Shown here piece by piece: positions 52,844 through 63,026 of a stretch of 64,000 nt of DNA. Source of the stretch: GCA-002726655 sp046582185 (GTDB lineage Bacteria; Pseudomonadota; Gammaproteobacteria; Pseudomonadales; Azotimanducaceae); contig JAYGEX010000042.1 in the NCBI GenBank assembly GCA_046582185.1, forward strand, positions 144,062 to 208,061, read 5' to 3'. The translations under genes and the position numbers were made by a program. The notes beneath the pieces were generated by a model that saw only the letters and a list, made by a program, of their open reading frames with translations, was not told where the DNA came from and did not search any database. Within the stretch, counting starts at the first letter, position 1, and each line of letters opens with the position of its first letter.

Positions 52844-54430
52844 TCACGTGAGGAAAGTAATCTTGAAACAACTGCCATTTGTATATGCTTTCGAATAGCC
52901 CAGCCTGGCGTCATTGGCTTCACAGAGTTCTTTGGAAAGGTAAAGCCCAAGGCCGGTTCCAGAAGCCTCAGTTGTGTAAAACGGTTCGAAGAGGTTTGGA
53001 ATGAGGTCTTCTGCAACACCGACTCCGTAATCTATAACTTCAAGATAGGGTTGGGTGGAGTTGAGATCTACGCCCCCCAGAATCTTTATCTTATCACTTC
53101 CCGTATTTTTGAAACTGTATCGTAGTCCGTTTTGGCACAGATTTCCAAGAACTTGAGACAGATGCAAGGGGTCAAATACCAATGATATTGGTGGGCCCAG
53201 CAGTTCTGTCTCGATCGAAATGTCGTCAGGTACGCCAGCGGAAAATTCTTCTACGAAGTCCACTATCCAGTCATTGAGATTAATATTCCTCGGGTTGGCG
53301 TTTTGTCTTCGGGAGATCTGTAAAACATTCTCGATTACGCCGTTCATTCGTACGCAATGGCTCTGGATAATCTCGCTGAGCCGCTGATCACCTTTTGTGA
53401 GGCTATCGGACTCACCAAGTAGCTGAGCTGCGTGACTAATTGCGCCAAGCGGGTTCCTGATTTCGTGGGCTATGCTTGCCGAGAGCCTTCCCAGAGACGC
53501 TAACTTCAGTTGCTGGGCCTGCTTCTGAACTTCGGTGCTATCCTCGATAAATACCAGCGTATCAGGGTCTGCTGCGGGTTGGTTAAGGCTGGAGAAGGTT
53601 GCGACAAGTTCCGGGCCTGTTTCATAAACAACAAATTTGGATGTGATTTGAGTCTTGTCGAGTTTCCACTCGCCGAGCCTGTCGAGTAATGCTGAAGGTA
53701 AGGTATCGCGGGCTGATAGTTTGTCCGCCTGATTCCACAACTGGCTCTCAGCGGCCTGGTTCATCAACCTTGGTTGTTGCTCATTTGAAATCACAATGAC
53801 GCCGGTGCGCATTCGCTGAATGATGAGGTGGTTTATTTGTTCCAGCGTGTGTACGTCACTTTCCCTCGTTCGTAGCTGGTTCGATAAGGTTTGAAACAGA
53901 ACATTGGCTGCGAAATAAACGATGCCCAATATCCCCGCCTGGAAGAAGCTCCGTACATCATTGATCTCCAGGAAGAACAGGTAGAACTCGCCATATATGG
54001 TGAGGATGAATGCGATAGCCGGTAGAACCGTTGAAACCCGGCCACGGATTAGTCCGCCGCCAAAAGCGACGGCGAAAATTAGAAAATTCCCAAGTCCTGA
54101 ACTTACGCCGCCACTGGCGGACATCAACAATGTCAGGCAGACGATGTCGGCAATTAATATAACAAAGGAAGGGGCAGTCCTGGATAAGGTTTCAACCTTA
54201 ACGAATAAGGTGGCAATGCCAATGAGAATGTTAACCAGAATGTAGCCAACGATGGTCTTCTGGAACAACGCCGGGTTAACGGTGCCTACAAATTCGGAAA
54301 GGTTGGGGTCAAGGAAGAGATATAGAAAAAGGAAGGAGATCAGTATTCGATAGTAGTTGTATACCCGGAGTATTGTGGAGCGTTGTGAGTTCTGTTGCTC
54401 TTCTGTGGTCGAGCCATGGAATTCGATCAT
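52844..54430 (-). CDS. pilS: Sensor histidine kinase PilS
   Basis: The 528-residue kinase has six hydrophobic segments in residues about 25-190, a PAS-like middle (VIVISNEQQPRLMNQAAESQ), the phospho-acceptor region LSASIAHEIRNPLGAISHAA and the ATPase part GVGVAEDLIPNLFEPFYTTE, GTGLGLYLSKELCEAN. This is the PilS layout, and it pairs with PilR. Its ATG overlaps the bamD stop by one base. Confidence 0.92.
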   Translation of the reverse strand: MIEFHGSTTEEQQNSQRSTILRVYNYYRILISFLFLYLFLDPNLSEFVGTVNPALFQKTIVGYILVNILIGIATLFVKVETLSRTAPSFVILIADIVCLTLLMSASGGVSSGLGNFLIFAVAFGGGLIRGRVSTVLPAIAFILTIYGEFYLFFLEINDVRSFFQAGILGIVYFAANVLFQTLSNQLRTRESDVHTLEQINHLIIQRMRTGVIVISNEQQPRLMNQAAESQLWNQADKLSARDTLPSALLDRLGEWKLDKTQITSKFVVYETGPELVATFSSLNQPAADPDTLVFIEDSTEVQKQAQQLKLASLGRLSASIAHEIRNPLGAISHAAQLLGESDSLTKGDQRLSEIIQSHCVRMNGVIENVLQISRRQNANPRNINLNDWIVDFVEEFSAGVPDDISIETELLGPPISLVFDPLHLSQVLGNLCQNGLRYSFKNTGSDKIKILGGVDLNSTQPYLEVIDYGVGVAEDLIPNLFEPFYTTEASGTGLGLYLSKELCEANDARLGYSKAYTNGSCFKITFLT

Positions 54431-55278
54431 TAGCCCATAAGTCCAAAGGTAATGATATTGACCCAGGATCTTTCGTTACTTTTTACTGACTTGCTATCGC
54501 GAAATTCGCCGTCAGCCGTTAATGAGTCGTGTTCAGGATAATTGCTCGCAAGTACAAGAAGTGCATCAGAGGCCAGGTGTTCCATACCCAATAATTGGTA
54601 GGCTTCGACCATTATTGCGAGTGCATCTGGAACGGCGCCAGTACCCTGCATATTTTCAAAAACGTATCGCCCACGATTGGCTGCAGCGACGTATGCGCCT
54701 CTATAAATATAGTAACGCGCGACATGTATCTCTGACGCAGCGAGGAGATTCTTCAAATACTGCATCCTCTTCTGAGCGTCTGGTGCGTATTCGCTATTTG
54801 GGAATCTGCGAATGAGTTGTGCAAAATCGTTAAACGAGTCTCTCGCTGCCCCTGGGTCGCGCGTTGATGGGTCCAGCGGAAACAACTTCGCCATAAAGTT
54901 TTCATCCTCTTCAAATGAGGCAAGACCCTTCAGATAATACGCATAGTCCACATTTGGATGGCGCGGATGAAGCCGGATGAAACGATCGGCCGCTGCTCTT
55001 GCTGCTTCTGCCTGGGCACTTCTATAATAGGCATAGATAATTTCCAGCTGTGCCTGTTCGGCATAACGACCGAATGGAAACCTTGCTTCAAGGAGTTGTA
55101 ATTTGGATACCGCCAGTGAATAGTTTGCTGATCGCAAGCTGTTCTGGGCTGATTCATAAAAAGCGAGCTCTGTGGATTCTATATCCTGTTCTTCGTCGTT
55201 ACTGCTGCAGGCAGACAAGAACAAGAGCGCGCCGAATATAACGGCAGTATTTCTCAGGGAGGAATTTATTTTTAACAT
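54430..55278 (-). CDS. bamD: Outer-membrane assembly lipoprotein BamD
   Basis: The 282-residue lipoprotein has the lipobox LFLSAC followed by TPR repeats: AQNSLRSANYSLAVSKLQLL, EARFPFGRYAEQAQLEIIYAY and DRFIRLHPRHPNVDYAYYLKG. It is an essential part of the Bam complex that inserts outer-membrane barrels, and is matured by signal peptidase II. Divergent from rluD, as in related bacteria. Confidence 0.95.
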   Translation of the reverse strand: MLKINSSLRNTAVIFGALLFLSACSSNDEEQDIESTELAFYESAQNSLRSANYSLAVSKLQLLEARFPFGRYAEQAQLEIIYAYYRSAQAEAARAAADRFIRLHPRHPNVDYAYYLKGLASFEEDENFMAKLFPLDPSTRDPGAARDSFNDFAQLIRRFPNSEYAPDAQKRMQYLKNLLAASEIHVARYYIYRGAYVAAANRGRYVFENMQGTGAVPDALAIMVEAYQLLGMEHLASDALLVLASNYPEHDSLTADGEFRDSKSVKSNERSWVNIITFGLMG

Positions 55279-55492
55279 GAATTATCTTCGTTTTGTTTGA
55301 GCAACAGCTTGAAAAGCAGTCTATTTAACCATAGCCTCTATTGAGACCCAAGGTACAGTTGAAAGTGCCCGACAATTACATGATGCACGTCAGGTTCCAA
55401 ATTTTTGGGACAAGCCCTGCTACTTCTTGCATCCACATCTATCGACGGCACCCGTTAAGCATATCAATGAACACTCACCTAATATTCAAAGT

Positions 55493-56464
55493 ATGAGCTC
55501 ACGCATTCAACACAAAGGCATAGTCCCTGGCGAATTGTCGCTTGAGCGATTTGACCAGGTGGCTGCCATTCTCTTTCCGCAATATTCTCGATCGAGGCTA
55601 CAGAGCTGGATTAAGTCGAAAGAATTACTCGTCGGTGGTAAACCTGGCAGGTCGAAGGACAAAGTCTCGGCTGGTGACATCATCGAAATAGATGCTGTCG
55701 CAGAGACTCTGGAGGATGAGGGGGAGGACATACCCCTGGACATCATCCATGAAGACGAATCTATTATTGTTGTCAATAAGCCAGTTGGCCTTGTTGTGCA
55801 TCCGGGCGCGGGCAATAGACAGGGGACCTTGCTTAACGCATTGCTCTTTCATCATCCTGATCTGGCAGAGGTTCCAAGGGCCGGAATTGTGCATCGCCTG
55901 GACAAAGAGACCTCAGGTTTAATGGTAGTGGCCAAGACCATTACCTCTCAAACCAGCCTGGTGGAGCAATTACAATCCAGGAAAGTGCGCAGAATTTATC
56001 ATGCGATTGTATATGGCATTCCCAGACGGAACGGCACGATTGAGGCTGCTATTGAACGCCATCCGACGCATCGTACAAAGATGGCGGTTCGCTTCGATGG
56101 GAAGGAAGCCATCACCCACCACAACCTTATCGAAGCCTTTGATGCCCATGCTCATATGGAATTTGCGCTGGAGACAGGAAGGACACACCAGATTCGGGTG
56201 CATATGCAGCATCTGGGTTTCCCCATCGTTGGCGACCCGGTATATGGGGGAACCTTTCGAAAGCCTGCCGGTGACAGGGAACAACTGGCCGCGTGCTTAC
56301 GCAACTTCAGTCGCCAGGCCTTGCACGCAAAGGAGTTACAATTCAGGCATCCGGAATCTGGCAACAGCATTGGATTTGAGATTGATTTACCCGCGGATAT
56401 TGCTGAACTACTGGTTCAACTAAAGATGGCCAAATTAAAGACATCCAAATCTGATGGCCATTAG
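55493..56464 (+). CDS. rluD: 23S rRNA pseudouridine synthase RluD
   Basis: A 323-residue enzyme from the ATG at 55493, which gives the normal length; the frame is open back to a TTG at 55427. An N-terminal S4 domain (RSRLQSWIKSKELLVGGK) precedes the catalytic domain with the active Asp in GIVHRLDKETSGLMVVAK. It modifies uridines of 23S helix 69. The end overlaps pgeF by 11 bases. Confidence 0.94.
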   Translation: MSSRIQHKGIVPGELSLERFDQVAAILFPQYSRSRLQSWIKSKELLVGGKPGRSKDKVSAGDIIEIDAVAETLEDEGEDIPLDIIHEDESIIVVNKPVGLVVHPGAGNRQGTLLNALLFHHPDLAEVPRAGIVHRLDKETSGLMVVAKTITSQTSLVEQLQSRKVRRIYHAIVYGIPRRNGTIEAAIERHPTHRTKMAVRFDGKEAITHHNLIEAFDAHAHMEFALETGRTHQIRVHMQHLGFPIVGDPVYGGTFRKPAGDREQLAACLRNFSRQALHAKELQFRHPESGNSIGFEIDLPADIAELLVQLKMAKLKTSKSDGH

Positions 56465-57206
56465 CTGGGAAGAGCCGGATTGGGATGCGCCTTCTGGTGT
56501 ACACGCAAGATTCATGCATCGTTGCGGAGGCGCAAGTTTGCCTCCTTACGATAGCTTCAATCTCGCGTTTCATGTCGGCGATAATGAAATCTCAGTGCGC
56601 AAAAATCGGTCGCTGCTTGGCGCGGAGCTTCATCTGCCCGCCGACCCGATATGGACGAAGCAGGTTCACTCAAATCGGGTGCTGGACGTTAGTTTAGCTA
56701 TGGGCATCAGTTCAGCTGTAGCATTATCCAATGCGCCGATGGAAGAAGCAGATGGTACTTATACATCCCTCGCAGGTGTGGTGCTGGTCATGATGGTGGC
56801 AGATTGTTTGCCCATATTGTTAGCCAATGATTCAGGCGACGAATTGGCGGTGCTGCATGCTGGATGGCGGGGCTTGGCGAGCGGCGTCATCGGCAAGGGC
56901 ATTGAGAAATTTAAGTCCAGGGTGACTCATGCCTGGGTAGGTCCGGGAATTGGACCCTGCCATTTTGAGGTGGACATTCCTGTTACGGATCATTTTAAAG
57001 GATACAGTGACACAGTTCTTAAGGGGCGGGATGAAAACCACTGGTTTCTAAATTTAGGCCGGATAGCCGAATCTCAATTAAGGGATTTTGATGTTCCAGA
57101 TATTGCAATTTCAAAGAGCTGTACGTGGTGTGATGAAGATCGATATTTCTCAGCTCGCAGAGATGTACAATCCGGGCGGATGGCTTGTCTGATCTGGAGA
57201 GAATAG
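56454..57206 (+). CDS. pgeF: Purine nucleoside phosphorylase / polyphenol oxidase family protein YfiH
   Basis: The 250-residue protein of the multicopper-like YfiH/PgeF family shows FMHRCGGASLPPYDSFNLAF, VADCLPILLANDSG, VLHAGWRGLASGVI and GPGIGPCHFEVD. His and Cys residues of these motifs bind zinc. It acts on nucleosides or corrects peptidoglycan precursor errors. Overlap with rluD shows coupling. Confidence 0.92.
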   Translation: MAISWEEPDWDAPSGVHARFMHRCGGASLPPYDSFNLAFHVGDNEISVRKNRSLLGAELHLPADPIWTKQVHSNRVLDVSLAMGISSAVALSNAPMEEADGTYTSLAGVVLVMMVADCLPILLANDSGDELAVLHAGWRGLASGVIGKGIEKFKSRVTHAWVGPGIGPCHFEVDIPVTDHFKGYSDTVLKGRDENHWFLNLGRIAESQLRDFDVPDIAISKSCTWCDEDRYFSARRDVQSGRMACLIWRE

Positions 57207-57242
57207 AAAAAGAAACTTGATTAGAAGACGGAATTCGCCAAT

Positions 57243-57704
57243 CTAGGCCTTGCAGTTTTCTTTGATCAGCGTACGGGATTCGATCTTTTTAAGGTCTATC
57301 TCGTCGCTCGTCATCAGGCGTTCGACTTCATCGTCGTCCTTTATTCTTATTCTGGCAAATGTTTCCAGACGGGTAAGGTTCTTCTTGCCAATATCACAAT
57401 TAAAGCGCTTCTCTTCCGCCAGCGCTGCCTCAAATTTGGCACGTTCTTCTGCAATGACTTCGTCTGGGTCGACGACCGCTTGTTGTTCGGCGGGTTCATC
57501 AAAGTCTTCAGGTTCTGCATTGCTGGTGTTTCTGTAGCCAAATCGGTTCGAACTTGTTACGTAGCGATACTGGTATCCTGCAGGTTTTTTCTCTGCGTAG
57601 TTTGTCACACCGTTTTCATCAACCCAGGTGTAATAGTCGGTCTCGCCGAGCGCCGAAAATGCGAGCATCACACAAGTTGTAAGTAGTAAACCTTTACGTA
57701 ACAT
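57243..57704 (-). CDS. DUF4124-domain secreted protein
   Basis: A protein of about 153 residues from the ATG at 57704 (AGGAAA upstream). It has a signal peptide (LLLTTCVMLAFSALG) directly followed by the DUF4124 motif DYYTWVDENGVTNYAEKKP. A charged, probably helical tail rich in Glu and Asp follows. The longer frame to 57851 adds sequence unlike the family. Function is unknown. Divergent from ilvI, the same neighbour as in Pseudomonas. Confidence 0.82.
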   Translation of the reverse strand: MLRKGLLLTTCVMLAFSALGETDYYTWVDENGVTNYAEKKPAGYQYRYVTSSNRFGYRNTSNAEPEDFDEPAEQQAVVDPDEVIAEERAKFEAALAEEKRFNCDIGKKNLTRLETFARIRIKDDDEVERLMTSDEIDLKKIESRTLIKENCKA

Positions 57705-57947
57705 TAAGTTTCCTGCGCAACCCAATAGTAAATAACGATATATTGATAATTCTACTGAATTAAAATAACATTTCCGACCGATATTCCACGAACAGTTCAA
57801 GATCGGTGACCGGACATGACAGTTTATCCTATTGTCGATTTGACTCAACATGGCGGATGATTAAAAATGCCCGCCCTCATTCCGGTAAGGTCCAGTAGTT
57901 GTTGTCGGATGAGTGCTAAGCAAATTAATTAAGATCAGGGGAATATA

Positions 57948-59684
57948 GTGGAAATGCTATCGGGGGCGGATATGTTAATCCGTAGCCTCCAGGAAGAAGA
58001 CGTTGATTTTATCTTCGGATATCCTGGTGGTGCAGTGCTGCACATCTATGATGCCTTATTCAAACAGAATAGGATGCGGCATATTCTGGTGCGGCACGAG
58101 CAGGCAGCGACTCACATGGCTGACGGGTATGCCAGAGCCACCGGTCGCCCTGGTGTCGTGTTCGTCACCTCCGGACCCGGTGCAACCAACGCAATAACAG
58201 GCATAGCTACCGCCTATATGGATTCAATTCCCATGGTCGTTGTTTCTGGCCAGGCTCAGACCCATTTGATTGGAACGGATTCCTTCCAGGAAACAGACAT
58301 GATAGGCATCTCCCGGCCCATCGTAAAACACAGCTTCCTGTTAAAGAGTGCAGAAGAAATACCAGAGGCGATAAAGAAAGCGTTCTATATCGCGACATCG
58401 GGCAGGCAAGGCCCGGTTGTCGTCGACATACCGAAGGACATCACGAACCCGACGGATTTATACCCGTTTGAATACCCTGAATCACTGACGATGCGATCCT
58501 ATAGCCCTGCGTTGCGGGGACATAGTGGACAAATAAAGAAAGCGATGTCCATGCTCCTTGAAGCCGAGCGCCCGATGATCTACACCGGTGGTGGGGTTGT
58601 TCAAGGCAATGGCTCCGAGGAACTGATCAAACTTGCCAGGACACTTGGTTACCCGATAACCAATACGCTTATGGGTCTTGGCGCATTTCCGGGTACCGAC
58701 AAACAATTCCTGGGTATGCTTGGCATGCACGGAACATTTGAAGCAAATAATGCGATGCATAACTGCGATCTCTTATTTGCCGTCGGCGCCAGATTTGATG
58801 ATCGCGTGACCAATACGATATCGAAATTCTGTCCTTATGCAAAGATAGTACATGTGGACATTGACCCGGCATCGATATCAAAGAATGTAGTTGTTGATGT
58901 ACCCATTGTGGGGCCGGTTGTAAGCGTATTGTCCGAGATGAATAAACTGGTTGGAGCCGGGGTCGCAAAGCGAACCGATGAACAGAAACGTTTGTTAGCC
59001 GAGTGGTGGGATCAGATTGAAGGCTGGCGAAAGCAGGATTGCCTGAAAGTCACGCCTGATGAAGGCGGAATAATTATTAAGCCACAGGAAGTGGTCAAGG
59101 CTGTTTTTGAGGCCACAAAAGGCGATGCATTTGTTACCTCGGACGTCGGACAACATCAGATGTTTGCAGCGCTATATTACCCCTTCGATAAACCTCGTCG
59201 ATGGATTAATTCCGGTGGCCTTGGCACCATGGGTTTTGGCTTTCCGGCTGCGATGGGTGTGCAGGTTGCTTATCCTGATGAGACGGTTGTCTGCATTACA
59301 GGGGACGGCAGCATTCAGATGAATATCCAGGAGCTTTCTACCTGCGCTCAATTTGGACTGCCTGTGAAGATAATCAATATTAATAACAGCGCTCTCGGCA
59401 TGGTAAAGCAGTGGCAGGACATGCAGTACGAGGGGCGTCATTCGCACAGCTATATGGATTCGCTGCCTAATTTCAAGGCGATCGCGGAGGCATATGGCCA
59501 TGTCGGTTTTGAAGTGGATGACATAGGTGAGCTTCCTGGTGTTTTGAAGGAAGTCTTTTCAATGAAGGATAAGTTGGTATTTGTAGACATTAAGGTGGAC
59601 CCTGAAGAACATATCTATCCCATGCTGGTTGCCCCAAATGGATCTATGCGAGATATGTGGTTGAAGAAGGGAGTACGGACCTGA
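57948..59684 (+). CDS. ilvI: Acetolactate synthase large subunit
   Basis: The 578-residue thiamine-diphosphate enzyme has the catalytic Glu in ILVRHEQAATHMADGYARAT and the cofactor motif GDGSIQMNIQELSTCAQ...NNSALGMVKQWQ. It condenses pyruvate (or pyruvate and 2-ketobutyrate) in valine and isoleucine synthesis. It starts with GTG at 57948 behind CAGGGGAA. The stop overlaps the small-subunit start (TGATG). Confidence 0.96.
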   Translation: MEMLSGADMLIRSLQEEDVDFIFGYPGGAVLHIYDALFKQNRMRHILVRHEQAATHMADGYARATGRPGVVFVTSGPGATNAITGIATAYMDSIPMVVVSGQAQTHLIGTDSFQETDMIGISRPIVKHSFLLKSAEEIPEAIKKAFYIATSGRQGPVVVDIPKDITNPTDLYPFEYPESLTMRSYSPALRGHSGQIKKAMSMLLEAERPMIYTGGGVVQGNGSEELIKLARTLGYPITNTLMGLGAFPGTDKQFLGMLGMHGTFEANNAMHNCDLLFAVGARFDDRVTNTISKFCPYAKIVHVDIDPASISKNVVVDVPIVGPVVSVLSEMNKLVGAGVAKRTDEQKRLLAEWWDQIEGWRKQDCLKVTPDEGGIIIKPQEVVKAVFEATKGDAFVTSDVGQHQMFAALYYPFDKPRRWINSGGLGTMGFGFPAAMGVQVAYPDETVVCITGDGSIQMNIQELSTCAQFGLPVKIININNSALGMVKQWQDMQYEGRHSHSYMDSLPNFKAIAEAYGHVGFEVDDIGELPGVLKEVFSMKDKLVFVDIKVDPEEHIYPMLVAPNGSMRDMWLKKGVRT

Positions 59685-60175
59685 TGAGAAGAATAGTTTC
59701 AGTGTTGATGGAAAATGAAGCTGGTGCTTTGTCGCGGGTAGTCGGGCTGTTTGCACAGAGGAGTTACAATATTGAGTCTCTTACTGTCGCACCAACAGAT
59801 GATGAAACCCTGTCGCGTCTGACATTAACGACATATGCAACAGATCATCAGATCGAACAGATTACGAAACAACTGAACAAGCTCATTGAAGTGGTGAAGC
59901 TGGTTGATCTGACCGACGGTGAGCATATTGAGCGGGAGTTGATGCTGGTCAAATTAAAAGCAACAGGCGCGCAAAGGGCTGAAGCAAAACGGACAGCGGA
60001 TATCTTTCGTGCCCAGATTGTAGATGTTACCCAGAATGCGTATACCATCCTGCTAACGGGTACCAGCGGCAAGCTGGATGCTTTTTTGCGGGCCATGGAC
60101 GAATCTACAATATTGGAAGTTGTGCGTTCGGGTGTTTCCGGATTGTCCCGCGGAGAAAAGGTACTGGGCATATAG
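59684..60175 (+). CDS. ilvH: Acetolactate synthase small subunit
   Basis: The 163-residue regulatory subunit begins MRRIVSVLMENEAGALSRVV with an ACT domain (FAQRSYNIESLTVAPTDD) that binds valine for feedback control. The C-terminal domain stabilises the large subunit. The ATG at 59684 overlaps the ilvI stop and gives the standard length. ilvC does not follow, as it does in related genomes. Confidence 0.96.
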   Translation: MRRIVSVLMENEAGALSRVVGLFAQRSYNIESLTVAPTDDETLSRLTLTTYATDHQIEQITKQLNKLIEVVKLVDLTDGEHIERELMLVKLKATGAQRAEAKRTADIFRAQIVDVTQNAYTILLTGTSGKLDAFLRAMDESTILEVVRSGVSGLSRGEKVLGI

Positions 60176-60290
60176 CGCTCTGTATCTGTCGTCGATAGAG
60201 AATTCGATGGTGAAAACAGTCCTGAACGGGTGATAATAGTCCCGAGCGATAATTGCGCTATAATTCTTTTTTATCTTGGTTGACTTGAAT

Positions 60291-61109
60291 ATGTCAGTGG
60301 AAGATCTGAGCAAATCACAGGAACCCCAGCCCCATGAGCCTCCATTCCAGGATTCTCAATCCAAGGTGTCCACGCTGAACGAACGAAAAGGACTCGCTCG
60401 TGGCGTTTACCTGCTGCCCAACCTGATAACGACCGGTGCGTTGTTTTCAGGCTTTTACGCGATCATCGCGTCCATGAACCAGAGCTTTGAGAATGCGGCT
60501 ATAGCACTTGTTATCGCTGGCTTTCTCGATGCCCTTGATGGGCGGATAGCAAGGATGACCAATACCCAGAGTGAGTTCGGTGTGCAATATGACAGCCTCT
60601 CGGACATGGTTGCCTTTGGCGTAGCGCCTGCTATCTTGATGTTCAGCTGGGCCTTCAGTGACCTTGGAAAATTCGGCTGGATGATCGCTTTCCTGTATAT
60701 GGCCTGTGCGGCACTTCGACTGGCACGTTTTAATAGCGCGCCAGACAACAAGATCTTTGTTGGTCTGCCGAGCCCGGCTGCTGCCGGTGTGTTGTGCACC
60801 TTCGTCTGGACCTGGGTGGACAACTTTGAGCCAGTCCTGAATATCCAGTTCTCTATATTTATTGGCGTATTCGTTGCGATGTCGGGATTGCTGATGGTCA
60901 GTAATATAAAGTATTACAGCCCGAAGCAGATCAACCTAAAAGGCCGTGTGCCATTTATATACATGCTAGGCATCGTCATGGTATTTGTTGTGGTCGCGAT
61001 CTATCCGCCGGGCGTGCTTTTGACGCTAGGATCCATTTATCTGTTGTCCGGGCCCGTACAGGCGCTGTATCGCGAGTTGCAGCGACGCAAAGCCAAGAGG
61101 ACAGCATAA
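60291..61109 (+). CDS. pssA: CDP-diacylglycerol--serine O-phosphatidyltransferase
   Basis: The membrane enzyme of about 272 residues has the CDP-alcohol phosphotransferase motif from DALDGRIARM through GVQYDSLSD, complete with all Asp residues, and several hydrophobic helices after it. It makes phosphatidylserine, precursor of phosphatidylethanolamine. The start is the ATG at 60291; a TTG at 60276 is also open. TATAAT at 60259-60264 could be a -10 box. Confidence 0.94.
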   Translation: MSVEDLSKSQEPQPHEPPFQDSQSKVSTLNERKGLARGVYLLPNLITTGALFSGFYAIIASMNQSFENAAIALVIAGFLDALDGRIARMTNTQSEFGVQYDSLSDMVAFGVAPAILMFSWAFSDLGKFGWMIAFLYMACAALRLARFNSAPDNKIFVGLPSPAAAGVLCTFVWTWVDNFEPVLNIQFSIFIGVFVAMSGLLMVSNIKYYSPKQINLKGRVPFIYMLGIVMVFVVVAIYPPGVLLTLGSIYLLSGPVQALYRELQRRKAKRTA

Positions 61110-61198
61110 GCAGATCGTGTAGATACGATTCGTTGTGGGCTGTCTAACATTGCCGCTCCCATTGCATCCAAAGTAGGAATCACTACAGGGTGAAGCTG

Positions 61199-62218
61199 AT
61201 GGTTTCAAACAACAATCTATATTCTCTACCTGCCAGCGAAATTACGGATGAGTCCGTATTCATGAAGCGCAGGCAGTTTCTACAGGCGGCAGCAATAACA
61301 TCTGCTGCACCATTAGCCAGCATCCAGGCTGCCTACGGACTGGATGCGGTGAACATTTATAAGGGCAAGGTCTCCCACGACCAGGCACCACCCCAATGGT
61401 TAGCAAACAAGTTAGAGGCCGCGATACCTGGGAATTACTCCACTAATGAGGCGCTCACGCCTTATGAATATGTCACCCGATATAATAATTTCTATGAATT
61501 TGGTTCCGGTAAGGATGATCCCGTTGAAAATTCAAGCGAATTTAGGTCTGACCCCTGGAGTCTTGAGATTGATGGCGCGGCAGAGCTGACAGGTAAATTC
61601 AACCTTGAGGACATCCTCAAGCCCCATAGTCTGGAGGAGCGCATCTATCGCCTGCGCTGCGTAGAGGCCTGGTCGATGGTTGTACCATGGATAGGCTTTC
61701 CTTTGGCGGATCTGCTCAAGCGGTTTAAGCCGACCTCTGATGCCAAGTTTGTGCGTTTTGAGACCCTGTTCGACCCGAAGCAAATGTCTGGCCAGCGATC
61801 ACATTTTACCTCCATAGACTACCCCTACGTTGAAGGCTTAAGGATCGATGAGGCGATGAACGAATTGGCATTTGTTGCCGTCGGTTTATATGGAAACTCT
61901 CTACCACCTCAAAATGGTGCGCCCCTGAGGTTGGTCGTTCCGTGGAAATATGGGTTTAAAAGCATCAAATCCATTGTCAGGATTTCATTTGAGAAGCGTA
62001 GACCGAAAACTACATGGGAGCTAACAAACTCTCGAGAGTATGGTTTTTTTGCTAACGTAAATCCGGAGGTTGATCACCCTCGGTGGAGTCAGGCCTCAGA
62101 GCGGCGCTTGCCCAGCTCCCTGTTTTCACCCAACCGCATGGATACCATGGCCTTTAATGGTTATGGGGAACAGGTGGCCCATTTGTACTCAGGAATGGAT
62201 CTTAAGCGATATTTTTAG
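61199..62218 (+). CDS. msrP: Periplasmic methionine-sulfoxide reductase catalytic subunit MsrP
   Basis: The protein of about 339 residues has a twin-arginine signal (FMKRRQFLQAAAITSAAP) and the molybdopterin ligand Cys in YRLRCVEAWSMVVPWIGFP. PPQNGAPLRLVVPWKYGFKS follows. It repairs oxidised methionine in periplasmic proteins. A GTG at 61190 is an alternative start. The stop overlaps the msrQ start by one base. Confidence 0.95.
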   Translation: MVSNNNLYSLPASEITDESVFMKRRQFLQAAAITSAAPLASIQAAYGLDAVNIYKGKVSHDQAPPQWLANKLEAAIPGNYSTNEALTPYEYVTRYNNFYEFGSGKDDPVENSSEFRSDPWSLEIDGAAELTGKFNLEDILKPHSLEERIYRLRCVEAWSMVVPWIGFPLADLLKRFKPTSDAKFVRFETLFDPKQMSGQRSHFTSIDYPYVEGLRIDEAMNELAFVAVGLYGNSLPPQNGAPLRLVVPWKYGFKSIKSIVRISFEKRRPKTTWELTNSREYGFFANVNPEVDHPRWSQASERRLPSSLFSPNRMDTMAFNGYGEQVAHLYSGMDLKRYF

Positions 62219-62856
62219 TGTTATTACGAATCTTAAAGCCGCTAACGTTTTTCCTGTGTTTGTTGCCGATTGCGTGGTGTTTATGGCAGGTGACACTTTT
62301 GCAGCAGGCAATGCCTAATGATCTAGGCGCCGATCCGGGCAAGGCAATCGTTCATTTTAATGGTGCCTGGACGCTGCGTTTCCTGCTGTTAACACTGCTG
62401 GTGTCTCCCCTGCGGAAAATGACGGGGTGGAATTTCATTGCACGAATAAGGCGGATGCTCGGATTATTTACATTTTTCTATGCCAGCGTACATCTTGCTT
62501 CCTATTATGTTTTTTTACTGGAGCTGCGACTGGTTGATGTTGCCATCGACGTTATAAAACGACCGTTTATCACTGTTGGCTTTCTCAGCTTTATCTTGCT
62601 GATTCCCCTGGCTATAAGCTCTAACCGCTGGATGATCCGGTATTTACGGCACCGGTGGCAATTATTGCACCGTCTGATCTATCCAATAGCGGTACTTGCG
62701 ATCATACATTTGGTCTGGCTGACCCGTACGGACTACCTGGATGCGTTCATCTACGGCGTGATTGTTGCTGCGCTGCTTGGTTATAGAGTCTATGATTCTC
62801 GATGGTTGAAGGCACTGATGCGAGGAAAACCCTTGTTCTATAGGCTCAAAAATTAA
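62218..62856 (+). CDS. msrQ: Heme-containing membrane subunit MsrQ
   Basis: The 212-residue protein has about six transmembrane helices and the ferric-reductase-like motifs LRFLLLTLLVSPLRKMTGW, RRMLGLFTFFYASVHLASYY and WQLLHRLIYPIAVLAIIHLVW with heme-binding His. It passes electrons from the quinone pool to MsrP. It starts with GTG at 62218, overlapping the msrP stop. Confidence 0.95.
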   Translation: MLLRILKPLTFFLCLLPIAWCLWQVTLLQQAMPNDLGADPGKAIVHFNGAWTLRFLLLTLLVSPLRKMTGWNFIARIRRMLGLFTFFYASVHLASYYVFLLELRLVDVAIDVIKRPFITVGFLSFILLIPLAISSNRWMIRYLRHRWQLLHRLIYPIAVLAIIHLVWLTRTDYLDAFIYGVIVAALLGYRVYDSRWLKALMRGKPLFYRLKN

Positions 62857-63026
62857 ATGAAAAATAACTGAAAATAATCGTAGATTTTAAAAAATAACAT
62901 GTTTAGAATGCGCCGCCTTGCTTGCTGGTAGAGGGTTTGCCAGCACACACAGACGGTATCTTGTAATCCAGATATATAGAGGCTTACAGGAGTTTAAAGT
63001 TTTTCAAACTTTATTCATCTGAAAGG

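Noticed and set aside
57852..57947. Leader-peptide attenuator before ilvI
   Set aside because: I found no short ORF rich in Val/Leu/Ile codons and no terminator/antiterminator pair in the 96-base gap.
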